Source: Henriciella sp.
GTDB lineage: Bacteria; Pseudomonadota; Alphaproteobacteria; Caulobacterales; Hyphomonadaceae
Length of the DNA: 64,000 bases
Direction of reading: 5' to 3'
Assembly: GCA_017642885.1 (NCBI GenBank)
Contig: JAEPOM010000005.1
Span: forward strand, 125,883 to 189,882
The notes beneath the pieces were generated by a model. That model saw nothing but the letters and a program-made list of their open reading frames with translations. It ran no database searches and was not told where the DNA came from. The translations under genes were made by a program, and so were the position numbers. How positions within the stretch are numbered: the stretch's first letter is position 1; every line of letters begins with the position of its first letter. Below are positions 36,520 to 46,994 of this stretch, piece after piece.

Positions 36520-37836
36520 CTACCGTGATGAACGGGTTGCGCGATTTTGAGCGGCAATCGGTCCATTAACGCGCTCCATAGTTGCAGCGAGCATGTCTGG
36601 CCCCACCGGGGCTCTGGTCTGAATCATTCCGACGAAGACAATCTCGTTTAACGGATCCACCCAGAACCAGGTGCCGAGGGCGCCGTACCAGTAGTGCGTA
36701 CCTTTTGGTGCGCTGAGGGCCGCGACCTCCGGATTTTCAACGACGCTGACGCCAAAGCCATAACCCAGGCCAGATTGAGAGCCATATCCGCGTTGTGGGG
36801 CGGCCGTACCTTTGTACTGAATAGCGTTAGCAGTCATCAATTCAACGCTCTCCGGGCGCAAGATTTGGATCGGACCGGTGCGGCCTCCACGGCGCAGCAT
36901 TTCCAGAAAGCGGTGATAGTCAGCGACGGTCGAAACCAGACCATGTCCGCCTTCGAAATATTTCTCTTCTTGAATTGACTGGGATAGATCTTCTGGACGC
37001 TCATGAGTGAGTTTCCCGTGCTCCAGAGTTGCGATGGAGCTAACGCGTGACTGGTGTTCGTCTGGAACGAAGAAACCGGTATCGTGCATGGCGAGGCGAT
37101 CAAATACCTCGCGCTTCAGAAAGGTCTGAAGTGTTTCACCGGTCAGCCGCTCAATCACAACGCCTTGGAGATCGGAGGCGAGCGAATAATGCCATTCGGA
37201 TCCCGGGGTGCGCATCAACGGAACGCTGGCAACCCGCGAGACGAGCGCGTCTCCGGTCGGGGCATTTGCGACGTCCAGCGCAATGTAGCGGCGATCAACC
37301 TCGCTTCGATCTTTCGATTGGTAGGCGAATCCAACCGTGTGGCTCAGCAATTGTCGGAATGTCGGCGCATTGGGCGGAAGGTAGGTAAACAACTGCCCGT
37401 CCTCCTCATAGTCTGCGACCACTTCGATATCAGAAAACTCTGGCAGCACCGTTGTGATGGGGTCGTCGATGTCGAAGTAACCGCGCTCGTATAGTATCAG
37501 CATACCCACCGCCGTTACGGGCTTTGTCATCGAGTAGATCTGATAGATCGTTTCATCCGAAGCCTGTGACGTTCCCTGAGGTTGCACGGGCCCGTAGGAG
37601 CCACTCTGCAGTAAGGCTCCGCGCTGCCAAAGCCCGTAAGAGATGTTTCCAACCTGACCGTCGCGAACCTGGCCGCGGGCGAATCTGTCCAGGGCGGATA
37701 ATTGGCTTTGGTTGACTTCGATCGCCGGGCCTGGGTCAGGCGAAAAAGTTTGAGCCGACGACCCCTGGGGTAAATGTCCGATGACAGCGATCGCAGCAAG
37801 CGCGCTGAGCCGTGAGGCGCGAAGTAAAAGGAGCAT
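36520..37836 (-). CDS. Exported serine hydrolase, class C beta-lactamase-like
   Basis: Predicted periplasmic or secreted serine hydrolase (beta-lactamase/transpeptidase-like, Pfam Beta-lactamase). The 438 residues begin with a signal peptide (about 1-29, ending GSSAQ). The nucleophile motif SMTK is at 102-105, HYSLAS supplies the YxN-like element in an altered form, and YGALGTWFW stands where the KTG box would be. Such changes point to an esterase or peptidase rather than a true antibiotic hydrolase. I chose ATG 37836 with AGGA five bases upstream over a GTG at 37851. Confidence 0.85.
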   Translation of the reverse strand: MLLLLRASRLSALAAIAVIGHLPQGSSAQTFSPDPGPAIEVNQSQLSALDRFARGQVRDGQVGNISYGLWQRGALLQSGSYGPVQPQGTSQASDETIYQIYSMTKPVTAVGMLILYERGYFDIDDPITTVLPEFSDIEVVADYEEDGQLFTYLPPNAPTFRQLLSHTVGFAYQSKDRSEVDRRYIALDVANAPTGDALVSRVASVPLMRTPGSEWHYSLASDLQGVVIERLTGETLQTFLKREVFDRLAMHDTGFFVPDEHQSRVSSIATLEHGKLTHERPEDLSQSIQEEKYFEGGHGLVSTVADYHRFLEMLRRGGRTGPIQILRPESVELMTANAIQYKGTAAPQRGYGSQSGLGYGFGVSVVENPEVAALSAPKGTHYWYGALGTWFWVDPLNEIVFVGMIQTRAPVGPDMLAATMERVNGPIAAQNRATRSSR

Positions 37837-38016
37837 GGAGGTCCTGGTCACGTTGGCTGACCTCTTGCGTATTCCGCGTCTCGCATTGGTTCATTACCCT
37901 GGGGTCTCAAACATCGCCATTCTCGGACATCGAACCTTCTCTGCGAGGCGCTTTCGATCACGGTCACTGACTTTCAGATCAAAACGGGGCTTGCCCTCAA
38001 AGGGTGACTCAATTAG

Positions 38017-40124
<2,108 letters not shown>

Positions 40125-40212
40125 CGAGAAGGCAAGGGGCGGGGGCTGACTGCAAACTCGCGATCTGAATCGAGACAAACTGCAAAAATCGCATTTGGGG
40201 CGTCAAAGAAGG

Positions 40213-40241
40213 TTGCAAGCCGAAAAACGTTTATATATATC
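40213..40241 (+). promoter_or_regulatory. Promoter of tRNA-Glu
   Basis: TTGCAA at 40213-40218 as -35 and a TATATC/TATATAT block at 40232-40241 as -10, about 17 bases apart. It lies 18 bases before the mature tRNA 5' end in a conspicuously AT-rich spot. Confidence 0.5.
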
Positions 40242-40258
40242 CGGCTCTCCAACAGAGC

Positions 40259-40333
40259 GCTCCCTTCGTCTATCGGTTAGGACGCCAGGTTTTCAACCTG
40301 GAAAGAGGGGTTCGATTCCCCTAGGGAGTGCCA
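40259..40333 (+). tRNA. tRNA-Glu (anticodon TTC)
   Basis: 75 bases including encoded CCA. Acceptor GCTCCCT pairs with AGGGAGT (one G-T wobble). The D-arm, the anticodon stem CCAGG/CCTGG with loop TTTTCAA giving TTC, and the T-arm GGGGTTCGATTCCCC are all regular. Confidence 0.97.
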
Positions 40334-40434
40334 CTTTTACCACGACAGTTTGAATTTATGTGCGTTGTCTGAGTAAACTCGCGTGACAGCGCAGTCTGTC
40401 CAGTCTAACAATTTGGTTAATTGGGGGTGGGCCC

Positions 40435-40950
40435 ATGAGTGAGACGGCTGAACAGGTTTCTAAGGTGAGTGCAGAATCGGGTGTACGCCTGATTGGTCGC
40501 ATCAAGTGGTTTGATACGGTCAAGGGGTACGGGTTTGTTGTTCCCGAATCGGTTGAGGGCATGGTCCTCAATCAGGATGTAATGATGCACGTCTCCTGCT
40601 TGCGCGATTATGGCGAGAACTCTGCTGACGAAGGCGCACGCATTGTTTGCGATATCGTCGAACGCGAACGCGGCTGGCAGGTGTTGAACATTATTGAAAT
40701 GGACCGTCCGAAGACCGCTGTACTGCGCGATCGGGGAGAGGCCATGGTGTTCGAGCGCGCCGTCGTCAAATGGTTCAATGCCGCTCAAGGGTTCGGCTTC
40801 GTCAATCGCATGGGCGATCCTGCTGATATCTTCATTCATATCTCTGTGATGCGTAAAGCCGGTCTGGATACGCTAGAAACGGGTATGGAACTCGATATTG
40901 TCACCGGTTCCGGTCAAAAGGGCGAGAACGTCCTCTTCATCAAAAAATAG
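40435..40950 (+). CDS. Cold-shock protein with two CSD domains
   Basis: A 171-residue nucleic-acid-binding protein built of two cold-shock domains. Domain 1 (about 19-88) has KWFDTVKGYGFVVPE as RNP1 and VMMHVS as RNP2. Domain 2 (about 106-170) has KWFNAAQGFGFVNR and IFIHIS. A linker of about 20 residues joins them. Double-CSD proteins occur in Caulobacter and relatives, where they affect stationary-phase and stress adaptation. It likely acts as an RNA chaperone. The 5' leader after tRNA-Glu is 101 bases. Confidence 0.93.
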   Translation: MSETAEQVSKVSAESGVRLIGRIKWFDTVKGYGFVVPESVEGMVLNQDVMMHVSCLRDYGENSADEGARIVCDIVERERGWQVLNIIEMDRPKTAVLRDRGEAMVFERAVVKWFNAAQGFGFVNRMGDPADIFIHISVMRKAGLDTLETGMELDIVTGSGQKGENVLFIKK

Positions 40951-41006
40951 TGCACCGGTGCGCGTCTCGCTTGCCGCCCTTAATCGGTGAGGCTAGAGAG
41001 TCCGGT

Positions 41007-41477
41007 ATGAAAATGCTTCGTTTTTCCGCTTTCGCCCTGACGTCAGTCGCGCTTGCCTTTGGCGCCAGCGCGGATCCGATGGAAGTGACACCGCTTTCTA
41101 TTTCAAGCGTTGATGCCACGCACGAGTTCTCGGTAGAAGTTGCCAATGATCCAGATGAGATCAGCTTTGGCCTGATGGAACGCGAAAGCATGGATGCCGA
41201 CAAAGGCATGCTGTTCGATTTTACGCCGCAGCGCGAGCCTGCGATGTACATGAAGAACACGCTGATCCCGCTAGATATGTTGTTCATTGCCTCAGATGGC
41301 AGCATTGAAATGATCGCGCGAAACACTGTGCCCGGATCGCTGCGCACGATTTCGCCAGGCGTTCCGGTCAAGGCGGTTCTGGAGCTTAATGGCGGTCTCG
41401 CCGCTGAACTTGGGATACGGCCGGGTGATACGGTCCAGCATCCGATTTTCGGCAACGTCGAAACACCGGCTGAATAA
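41007..41477 (+). CDS. Exported DUF192 protein
   Basis: A 156-residue exported protein. The signal peptide (about 1-22, FGASA) is followed by a DUF192 domain: FSVEVANDPDEISFGLMER, GMLFDF, YMKNTLIPLDMLFI and VKAVLELNGGLAAELGI. The biochemical role of the family is not established. The start at 41007 is the first with a plausible leader; in-frame codons upstream overlap the cold-shock gene end. It is followed after six bases by the thioesterase gene. Confidence 0.88.
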   Translation: MKMLRFSAFALTSVALAFGASADPMEVTPLSISSVDATHEFSVEVANDPDEISFGLMERESMDADKGMLFDFTPQREPAMYMKNTLIPLDMLFIASDGSIEMIARNTVPGSLRTISPGVPVKAVLELNGGLAAELGIRPGDTVQHPIFGNVETPAE

Positions 41478-41483
41478 TTACCC

Positions 41484-41927
41484 ATGAGAGAAGAAGACCT
41501 GCCTGCGCACCTCACTGTGCCGGAAGGTTTCGTGCTGTCTCGTTCTCGCGGCGCGTTTTCCAATCATAATGGCCCCGTTTATGAGGCGAGAGCGAAGGAT
41601 GATCTTCGTAGCGGATTGTTCGTTCTGGATCGACACTGCAATTCCATGGGATTTCTACATGGTGGTATGGCGAGTGCGTTTTCGGACCGATCGCTAGCGG
41701 TCGCCGTATATGGTGTCACCCGGCGCGCTTCCGTCACTCTGAAACTGACTTTACATTTCTATGAGACGGTTCGCTTGCACGCTTGGTTGGAGGCGCATCC
41801 GCGCGTGATCAGTCACGAACATGATCTGGTTCAGGTTACGGCTGATCTGATGATAAATGGAACAAAATTGGCTGCCCGCGCAGATGCGACATTCAGGACA
41901 CTGCGAAGACCGCAAAAACAGGGTTGA
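41484..41927 (+). CDS. PaaI-type hotdog-fold acyl-CoA thioesterase
   Basis: A 147-residue hotdog-fold protein. The family motif HCNSMGFLHGGMASAFSD (HxNxxGxxHGG...D) is at about 52-69, with the catalytic Asp at its end. SVTLKLTLHFYETVR forms the central strand. The substrate acyl-CoA is not predictable. It is probably co-transcribed with the DUF192 gene and stops 31 bases before tRNA-Pro. Confidence 0.9.
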   Translation: MREEDLPAHLTVPEGFVLSRSRGAFSNHNGPVYEARAKDDLRSGLFVLDRHCNSMGFLHGGMASAFSDRSLAVAVYGVTRRASVTLKLTLHFYETVRLHAWLEAHPRVISHEHDLVQVTADLMINGTKLAARADATFRTLRRPQKQG

Positions 41928-41958
41928 AACCCCGAAAACCGACAGTATACCGGGAGGC

Positions 41959-42035
<77 letters not shown>

Positions 42036-42060
42036 GTTTCTTCAGAAGGACCGGTCTAAA

Positions 42061-42366
42061 ATGGACGCTCGTATCTACAAGCCCGCCAAGACCGCAATGC
42101 AATCCGGTCGAGCAAAGACCAAAGATTGGGTCCTCGAATTCGTGTCCAGCGCCAAACGGGTCTCAGATCCTGTTATGGGCTGGACCAGTATCGACGATAT
42201 GACCGGCCAGGTCCGCCTGCACTTTGACAGCCGCGAACAGGCCATCGCTTATGCGAAGCGCGAAGGGCTGATCTTCTCAGTTGAAGAACCGCGCGAAACC
42301 AAGCGTCTGGTAAAGTCGTATTCCGAGAATTTCTCGGCTGATCGCAAACAGCCCTGGACCCACTAA
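42061..42366 (+). CDS. NADH dehydrogenase accessory subunit, NDUFS4-like (ETC complex I family)
   Basis: A 101-residue protein of the complex I 18-kDa/NDUFS4 family found in alphaproteobacteria and mitochondria. It stabilises the peripheral arm around the flavin module. Recognisable are ARIYKPAKTAMQSG, WVLEF, DPVMGWTS, FDSREQAIAYAKREGL and KSYSENFS near the C-terminus. The ATG at 42061 starts right after tRNA-Pro. Reading continues open upstream through the tRNA in the same frame, which is fortuitous. The main nuo operon is not in the window. Confidence 0.93.
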   Translation: MDARIYKPAKTAMQSGRAKTKDWVLEFVSSAKRVSDPVMGWTSIDDMTGQVRLHFDSREQAIAYAKREGLIFSVEEPRETKRLVKSYSENFSADRKQPWTH

Positions 42367-43778
42367 ACGAAAGCGGGACCTGCGCTGAAACTGCCTAAGT
42401 TGGGCAGGGCGGCAGCGATTTCCCCGTCATTCAACCCAAACCAGCGTCCGAGTGGTTCCGCGAATTGTTCGACAGACGTGGTCGGGATCAATCGGCCACT
42501 CCCTGCATCCTGATCATGATCGAAATCATATGGCGGCATGTCTCCATAGATTTGACCGCCCTGGACCGCATCTCCGACAACGAAATGATGGCTGCCCCAT
42601 CCGTGATCCGTGCCGTCACCATTGATCGCCAGGGTTCGTCCAAAATCTGACGCGGTAAACAATGTTACATCGCTGGCAAGGCCGATCTCCTGCATCGCCT
42701 GGTAGAACGCAACAACGCCCTGATCGATTTCGGTTTGAAGTCCGGGTAAATCATTCGCTTGGTTGGAGTGCGTGTCGAAACCTCCGATAGCGACAAAGAA
42801 TATCTGGCGATTGATCAGCAGCGAGTCGCGAATGGCAATTGTGTTCGCGACGGCTTGCAATTGCTGGCCAAGAAAGCTGCTTGGAAAGCCTGTTGCGAAC
42901 GGCTGGATCGAAGCAAAAGCTTCGTTGAACGTTTCATTCGTCGTTAGCGCGGTCCGCATTGCGTTGGAAACGTCCCGATCTATGAGGTTTGTGGACGTGA
43001 AATCCATGGCCTCGAAATGATCCCGCAGTTTCTGATAGATCGCTTCACCTTCTGGCGTACTGCGATTGCCTTCAAAGAAATTTAGGGCATCAATTTCAGG
43101 CGCACCATTGAGTCCAACCTGGTACGGTCGCGCTTGAGAGCCTGTTAGGAAAAGCTCATTACCCAGGCTGGTAATGGTTGAAAAATCTGCGCTGCCATTA
43201 TTTGCACCTGCTGCCAGTGCAGCATCAGCAAAACGACCACCCCAACCGAACTGTGCGCCTTCAGGCTGGCTCGACATCCAGGTGGATTGTTGGTCATTGT
43301 GCGAGAATAACCGCTTCGGCTGAGGCGCGGTGTCGTTGAGGAACTCGGTACGGTTCAGCGGTTGAATCAGCGGCCCAACATTTCCAACGATTGCGGCATT
43401 CCCAGAGTCAAACAGCGATTTGATACCTGAAAGCTCCTCCGGCAGCGCGAACTCCCGGGAGCCAAAGTTCGCTGCGTTGCTTGGACTGAGCGGTAGCAGG
43501 CGATCGCGTGCGCGGGTCGAGCCGCCCTGCATATTGTCATAAAGTCCCAGAAGCGGCGCCCGGATTTGCGCATAGCGGTCGTAAGACGCCTGATCGTAGG
43601 GCAATACGGTATCATGACCGTCCATCCCGCCGAGGAAAAAGACGCAGACCAGCGCCTTATAGCCGGATGTTTCTGCCGCGCTGGCCTGAAATGCGGCGAG
43701 CGAGCTGCCAAGCCCCGTAAGCGTTGCGGCGCTGAGGGCACTGGCGCCCGTGAGGAAATGTCTGCGTGTCGGTTTCAT
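42363..43778 (-). CDS. Tat-exported DUF1501 protein
   Basis: A 471-residue protein with twin-arginine signal TRRHFLTGASALSAATLTGL (about residues 4-23). The DUF1501 domain fills the rest (VCVFFLGGMDGHDTVLPYD, SHNDQQSTW, GWGGRFAD, FDTHSNQ, DFGRTL, TDHGWGSHHFVVGD). The fold is alkaline-phosphatase/sulfatase-like with Asp/His clusters that could bind metals, but no activity is established. It lies 14 bases downstream of the DUF1800 gene, the usual partner. Confidence 0.9.
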   Translation of the reverse strand: MKPTRRHFLTGASALSAATLTGLGSSLAAFQASAAETSGYKALVCVFFLGGMDGHDTVLPYDQASYDRYAQIRAPLLGLYDNMQGGSTRARDRLLPLSPSNAANFGSREFALPEELSGIKSLFDSGNAAIVGNVGPLIQPLNRTEFLNDTAPQPKRLFSHNDQQSTWMSSQPEGAQFGWGGRFADAALAAGANNGSADFSTITSLGNELFLTGSQARPYQVGLNGAPEIDALNFFEGNRSTPEGEAIYQKLRDHFEAMDFTSTNLIDRDVSNAMRTALTTNETFNEAFASIQPFATGFPSSFLGQQLQAVANTIAIRDSLLINRQIFFVAIGGFDTHSNQANDLPGLQTEIDQGVVAFYQAMQEIGLASDVTLFTASDFGRTLAINGDGTDHGWGSHHFVVGDAVQGGQIYGDMPPYDFDHDQDAGSGRLIPTTSVEQFAEPLGRWFGLNDGEIAAALPNLGSFSAGPAFV

Positions 43779-43792
43779 AATTCATCCTCCTC

Positions 43793-45601
43793 CTAACGCT
43801 GCACCGTGTAGTCAGGCGACGTCATCATCATCAGCACAGCGAGCGCTGATCGTAAAAACGGGCCGTCATAGTTCGGGTCACTGGGGTTCTCGAGCGCGAC
43901 ATCGTTCAGGAATGTGACGATCGTCGCTTTGGTCTCATAGCTCGTGCTCCCATGCGTGAGCAATACATCAAGATGATCGACCAGGGCGACCGGATCATCC
44001 GCCAGGGCCAGTTCATCGCTATAGTCTGGTATGAAGCTCGTCGCTTCTGGCTGACCGGTATTGTTGGCAGCGAACGCAAACACGAAATAGGTCATGAAGT
44101 TCGCATAATTCGACACTGAATTGGCGTTCACCAATTGCAGTTCCGGCATGGTCAGGCCGGCAGCTCCGGTTTCCGTGCCTGGCGCGACATAACCGGGTCG
44201 ATAGAAGTTGAAGACGGATGGAGATTTGTAGGGTGCTTGCGAGAGACCACCTCCGAACGCGGTATTCCAGAGTGGGAATGTGTGCTCGGGCGTAATCGTG
44301 TTTGCGTCGAAGGCGCGAGCCCAATGGATGAAACGCAGAACCGGTTCGCGGATCTTCCCATAACTGTCATCATTCCGATTGGTCACATCCCGAGCATCCT
44401 GGTCGAACAGTACCGCCGCGATCGTAGCGGAGAGGTCGCCGCGTCGCCCGTCTCCAACCGTGGTCCCATTCGGCAGTGCATACTGGCCGCTCGCGAATGC
44501 GTCAGCGACGCGTTCGATATAGTCAGGTTCGGGGTGGCTGGTCACGAAGCGCTGAATCAGCTGACGCGCTAAAAATGGTGGTGTGTTGGGATGGTCAACC
44601 AGGGCATCCAACGCGATATCGATACTTTGTTCCGGTCCGGTGCCCGCGGGAATCGTGGTGCCGAGAAATGTCTTTTCCAGATCCGAATGCCAAACCGGAT
44701 AGGCTTCCATTGGAGAATGTAATGCATCTGGCGGCAATGTCCGGAAATCAAAGAAGAATTCGCCGCCTTTTAAGCTCAGGCCAGTGAACACGCGAGCGAG
44801 CCCTGTGACATCGGTGTTGTCGTACACTTCAACCGGTACGCCGTTTTGCGTGACAATATCACCATCCTGTTCAAGCTCGACCAGACCGATCGAGAAGAGT
44901 TGCATTACCTCCCGCGCATAATTCTCGTCCGGCATGCGTCCGGTGGCAGGATCGCCTTTGATGTTCTGCAAATAAGTGAGGTACTCCCCCATGGCGGGGG
45001 AGTAGGTGACTTCTTCCAGTAGGTCGCGATAGTTTCCGAAGGCATTGCTGACCAGAATGTCCTGGTAGTGCGCAACCGTATTGGGCACCTGGAAAAGGAA
45101 ATTGCCCTCCGAGTGCGATATGACCAGGATTTGCGACAAGGCAAACGCCATGCGTTGGCGCAGCTGATCATCGCCTTCGATCGCGTTGATCCAGAACGAA
45201 AAGGTCGGAGTCTGCCGCTTCTCGAAAGTCAGCTCACCATTCATATCGCGCGCGTCCGCCTCGGAGATCTCGGCCAGGACATAGGCGAGGTTAAGGCTCG
45301 GCGCTTTGTTGAATTCTGCCAGGATCCAATCCGATGGCGCGGTGCCGGTTAAAGCAGTGATATCAGCCGAGGTCGCGCCGAACGTCGCTTGGTTGAGAAA
45401 TTCAGAAGTGGATTCGGCCGTTGAAAAAGCTTCGCTAACGGGTGGCGGCGGCGGAGGTGGAGGAGGTGGAGGGGGCGGAGAAGACCCAACACCGCCATTC
45501 GGAACGGTCCCTCCGCCGCCTCCGCCGCCACAGGCAGTAAGTCCCAGTGTCAGCGCCAGCGCGGCGCTTTGCGTGAGTGTCTTGAGCTTTCCTTCCCGCA
45601 T
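43793..45601 (-). CDS. DUF1800 lipoprotein, partner of DUF1501
   Basis: A 602-residue predicted lipoprotein. The lipobox LTAC has lipid Cys24 and is followed by a Gly8 run, then a linker with about twelve consecutive prolines, then the DUF1800 domain from about residue 65. Domain features include LNQATFGATSADI, RQRMAFALSQILV, MPDENYAREVMQLFSIGL, FTGL and SPSVFNFYRPGY. GGGAGG is 7 bases before the ATG. The DUF1800-DUF1501 order and spacing indicate an operon. The function of the pair is unknown; the polyproline spacer may let the domain reach away from the membrane. Confidence 0.9.
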   Translation of the reverse strand: MREGKLKTLTQSAALALTLGLTACGGGGGGGTVPNGGVGSSPPPPPPPPPPPPPVSEAFSTAESTSEFLNQATFGATSADITALTGTAPSDWILAEFNKAPSLNLAYVLAEISEADARDMNGELTFEKRQTPTFSFWINAIEGDDQLRQRMAFALSQILVISHSEGNFLFQVPNTVAHYQDILVSNAFGNYRDLLEEVTYSPAMGEYLTYLQNIKGDPATGRMPDENYAREVMQLFSIGLVELEQDGDIVTQNGVPVEVYDNTDVTGLARVFTGLSLKGGEFFFDFRTLPPDALHSPMEAYPVWHSDLEKTFLGTTIPAGTGPEQSIDIALDALVDHPNTPPFLARQLIQRFVTSHPEPDYIERVADAFASGQYALPNGTTVGDGRRGDLSATIAAVLFDQDARDVTNRNDDSYGKIREPVLRFIHWARAFDANTITPEHTFPLWNTAFGGGLSQAPYKSPSVFNFYRPGYVAPGTETGAAGLTMPELQLVNANSVSNYANFMTYFVFAFAANNTGQPEATSFIPDYSDELALADDPVALVDHLDVLLTHGSTSYETKATIVTFLNDVALENPSDPNYDGPFLRSALAVLMMMTSPDYTVQR

Positions 45602-45828
45602 ACCGTCCTCCCAAGTCCGTATCCAGATGATGACTCGAGTAAATTAACAGAGTCGATCCCGAAAGGCGGACTTTCAAATGCGTTCCTGACGAATGTTTAA
45701 CGTAAATAGCGCCGTTTTCCGTCGCCTCTTGAGACTATGAGGGCGTGATACGCGTGTTTGGATGCAGACCCAGACACAATTGCTCACTTTTAATCTGCTA
45801 GGTTTCAGATTAAGGCAGGCGCTCTGAA

Positions 45829-45905
45829 GGCCCCTTAGCTCAGTTGGATAGAGCACCCGACTTCTAATCGGACGGTCGCAGGTTCGAATCCTGCAGGGGT
45901 CGCCA
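45829..45905 (+). tRNA. tRNA-Arg (anticodon TCT)
   Basis: 77 bases including CCA. Acceptor GGCCCCT/AGGGGTC has a G-C start and the D-arm is GCTC/GAGC. The anticodon loop CTTCTAA gives TCT, and the T-arm is GCAGGTTCGAATCCTGC. The top anticodon-stem pair is C-A, a mismatch; otherwise regular. Confidence 0.95.
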
Positions 45906-45911
45906 GGTGTT

Positions 45912-46994
45912 TTAGCGGCGTTTCAGCTCCAAGCCCGCTTCCTCAATTGCTTCCAGGATGTCGGCGGTAAAGTCTGGAGCGTTGCGATAATCAAGGTGAT
46001 TGCCATCCGGGATGTCATATTGGGTGAGTGCAGGATAGTCTGCGTAGTGCAAGATAGCGGTTGCGGGTAAGCGAACGCTCAATTCATCCCAATACTGTTC
46101 GCGAGGAAAATGCGTTTCTTCTGCCAACTTGAGCGGATCACTTGTCGGCAATCTCAAGAGCACGACGCGACCGCCGCGGGCGGTGATGGTTTCGATAGCT
46201 TCACTCAGCTGCACGAGACCGGCTTCCCAGAGATCGGGGTTTTTGCTGCCCCCCAACTCCGCGCGGGAATTGAATGCGTGGCGGCTGCGAGATCGGACAA
46301 GGGCAAGTTCGTCCTCGTTAAAACGAGAAAAATCGAATTCAATCTGGCGATTCTTGCGGGTGATTGTGTGAGGGGTCTCTGGCAGTGGATGTCCGGTCTT
46401 CAGCACTGTCGCAATAAGATGCCGGATAGAATAATGCTCATCGGTGAAAAGGAGATTCTGCGTGACCCGTTCGGACACCCAGCTATCAATTTTTCGGGCC
46501 CAATTCCATTCCTGGTGATAGCGGGCCACTGTCCGGTGCATCTGGAACGGGCCGGGACGGCAATCAACCCAATTCGAGTTCATGGACATCAAAACGACCC
46601 CTCGAAACTCCGTTGTCTCTGCCAGATCGATCAACACCGCGCATGGATTTCGCCCGGCATAGGCGAGAGAGTAAACTGATTGCCCGGGGTAACGGGCTTC
46701 GAGCGTGTTGAGGGATATGGCGGCGCGAATGCGAGATGCCCCGAGCAGGGCAATAGAGTCAGTCGCGGCATCGCGATCTGCTTTGTCGCGAATGGATGAC
46801 CAGCGGGCCTGATTGTCTCTGAAGTTTGGTTGCGCTCCTGATGCGCGAAGAGAAGCTTCGTAAGCAATGAGCGCAACCATCGTACACACCAACGCGAGCA
46901 CCAGGCTCGTAATCCACCTGGATCCGGCGGGTTGAAAGGCGTCGTCGCCGGCTGAGTGCGCCAGATCAGAACTGGAAGTAGATGAATTCTTCAT
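45912..46994 (-). CDS. Membrane-anchored SGNH-like protein paired with MBOAT acyltransferase
   Basis: About 360 residues with one N-terminal transmembrane helix (LVLALVCTMVALIAYEASL) and a periplasmic domain. LLGASRIRAAIS near residue 85 resembles block I of SGNH enzymes (Gly-x-Ser) and PDGNHLDYRNAPDF near the C-terminus resembles the Asp-x-x-His block. Such proteins next to MBOAT genes (AlgJ/AlgX, DltD type) hand acyl groups to polysaccharides or other envelope targets. The ATG at 46994 overlaps the MBOAT gene by 29 bases; a TTG four codons upstream is the alternative. The target molecule is unknown. Confidence 0.68.
   Translation of the reverse strand: MKNSSTSSSDLAHSAGDDAFQPAGSRWITSLVLALVCTMVALIAYEASLRASGAQPNFRDNQARWSSIRDKADRDAATDSIALLGASRIRAAISLNTLEARYPGQSVYSLAYAGRNPCAVLIDLAETTEFRGVVLMSMNSNWVDCRPGPFQMHRTVARYHQEWNWARKIDSWVSERVTQNLLFTDEHYSIRHLIATVLKTGHPLPETPHTITRKNRQIEFDFSRFNEDELALVRSRSRHAFNSRAELGGSKNPDLWEAGLVQLSEAIETITARGGRVVLLRLPTSDPLKLAEETHFPREQYWDELSVRLPATAILHYADYPALTQYDIPDGNHLDYRNAPDFTADILEAIEEAGLELKRR

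Noticed and set aside
36520..37836. Antibiotic-resistance class C beta-lactamase
   Set aside because: SMTK is present but the YxN and KTG boxes are altered, and the neighbourhood has no ampR; an esterase or peptidase is more likely.
45438..45533. GC-rich trinucleotide repeats in the DUF1800 gene, checked as a possible repeat array
   Set aside because: They encode the Gly and Pro runs of the lipoprotein linker; no spacer-repeat structure, so not CRISPR. No CRISPR array was seen anywhere in the window.
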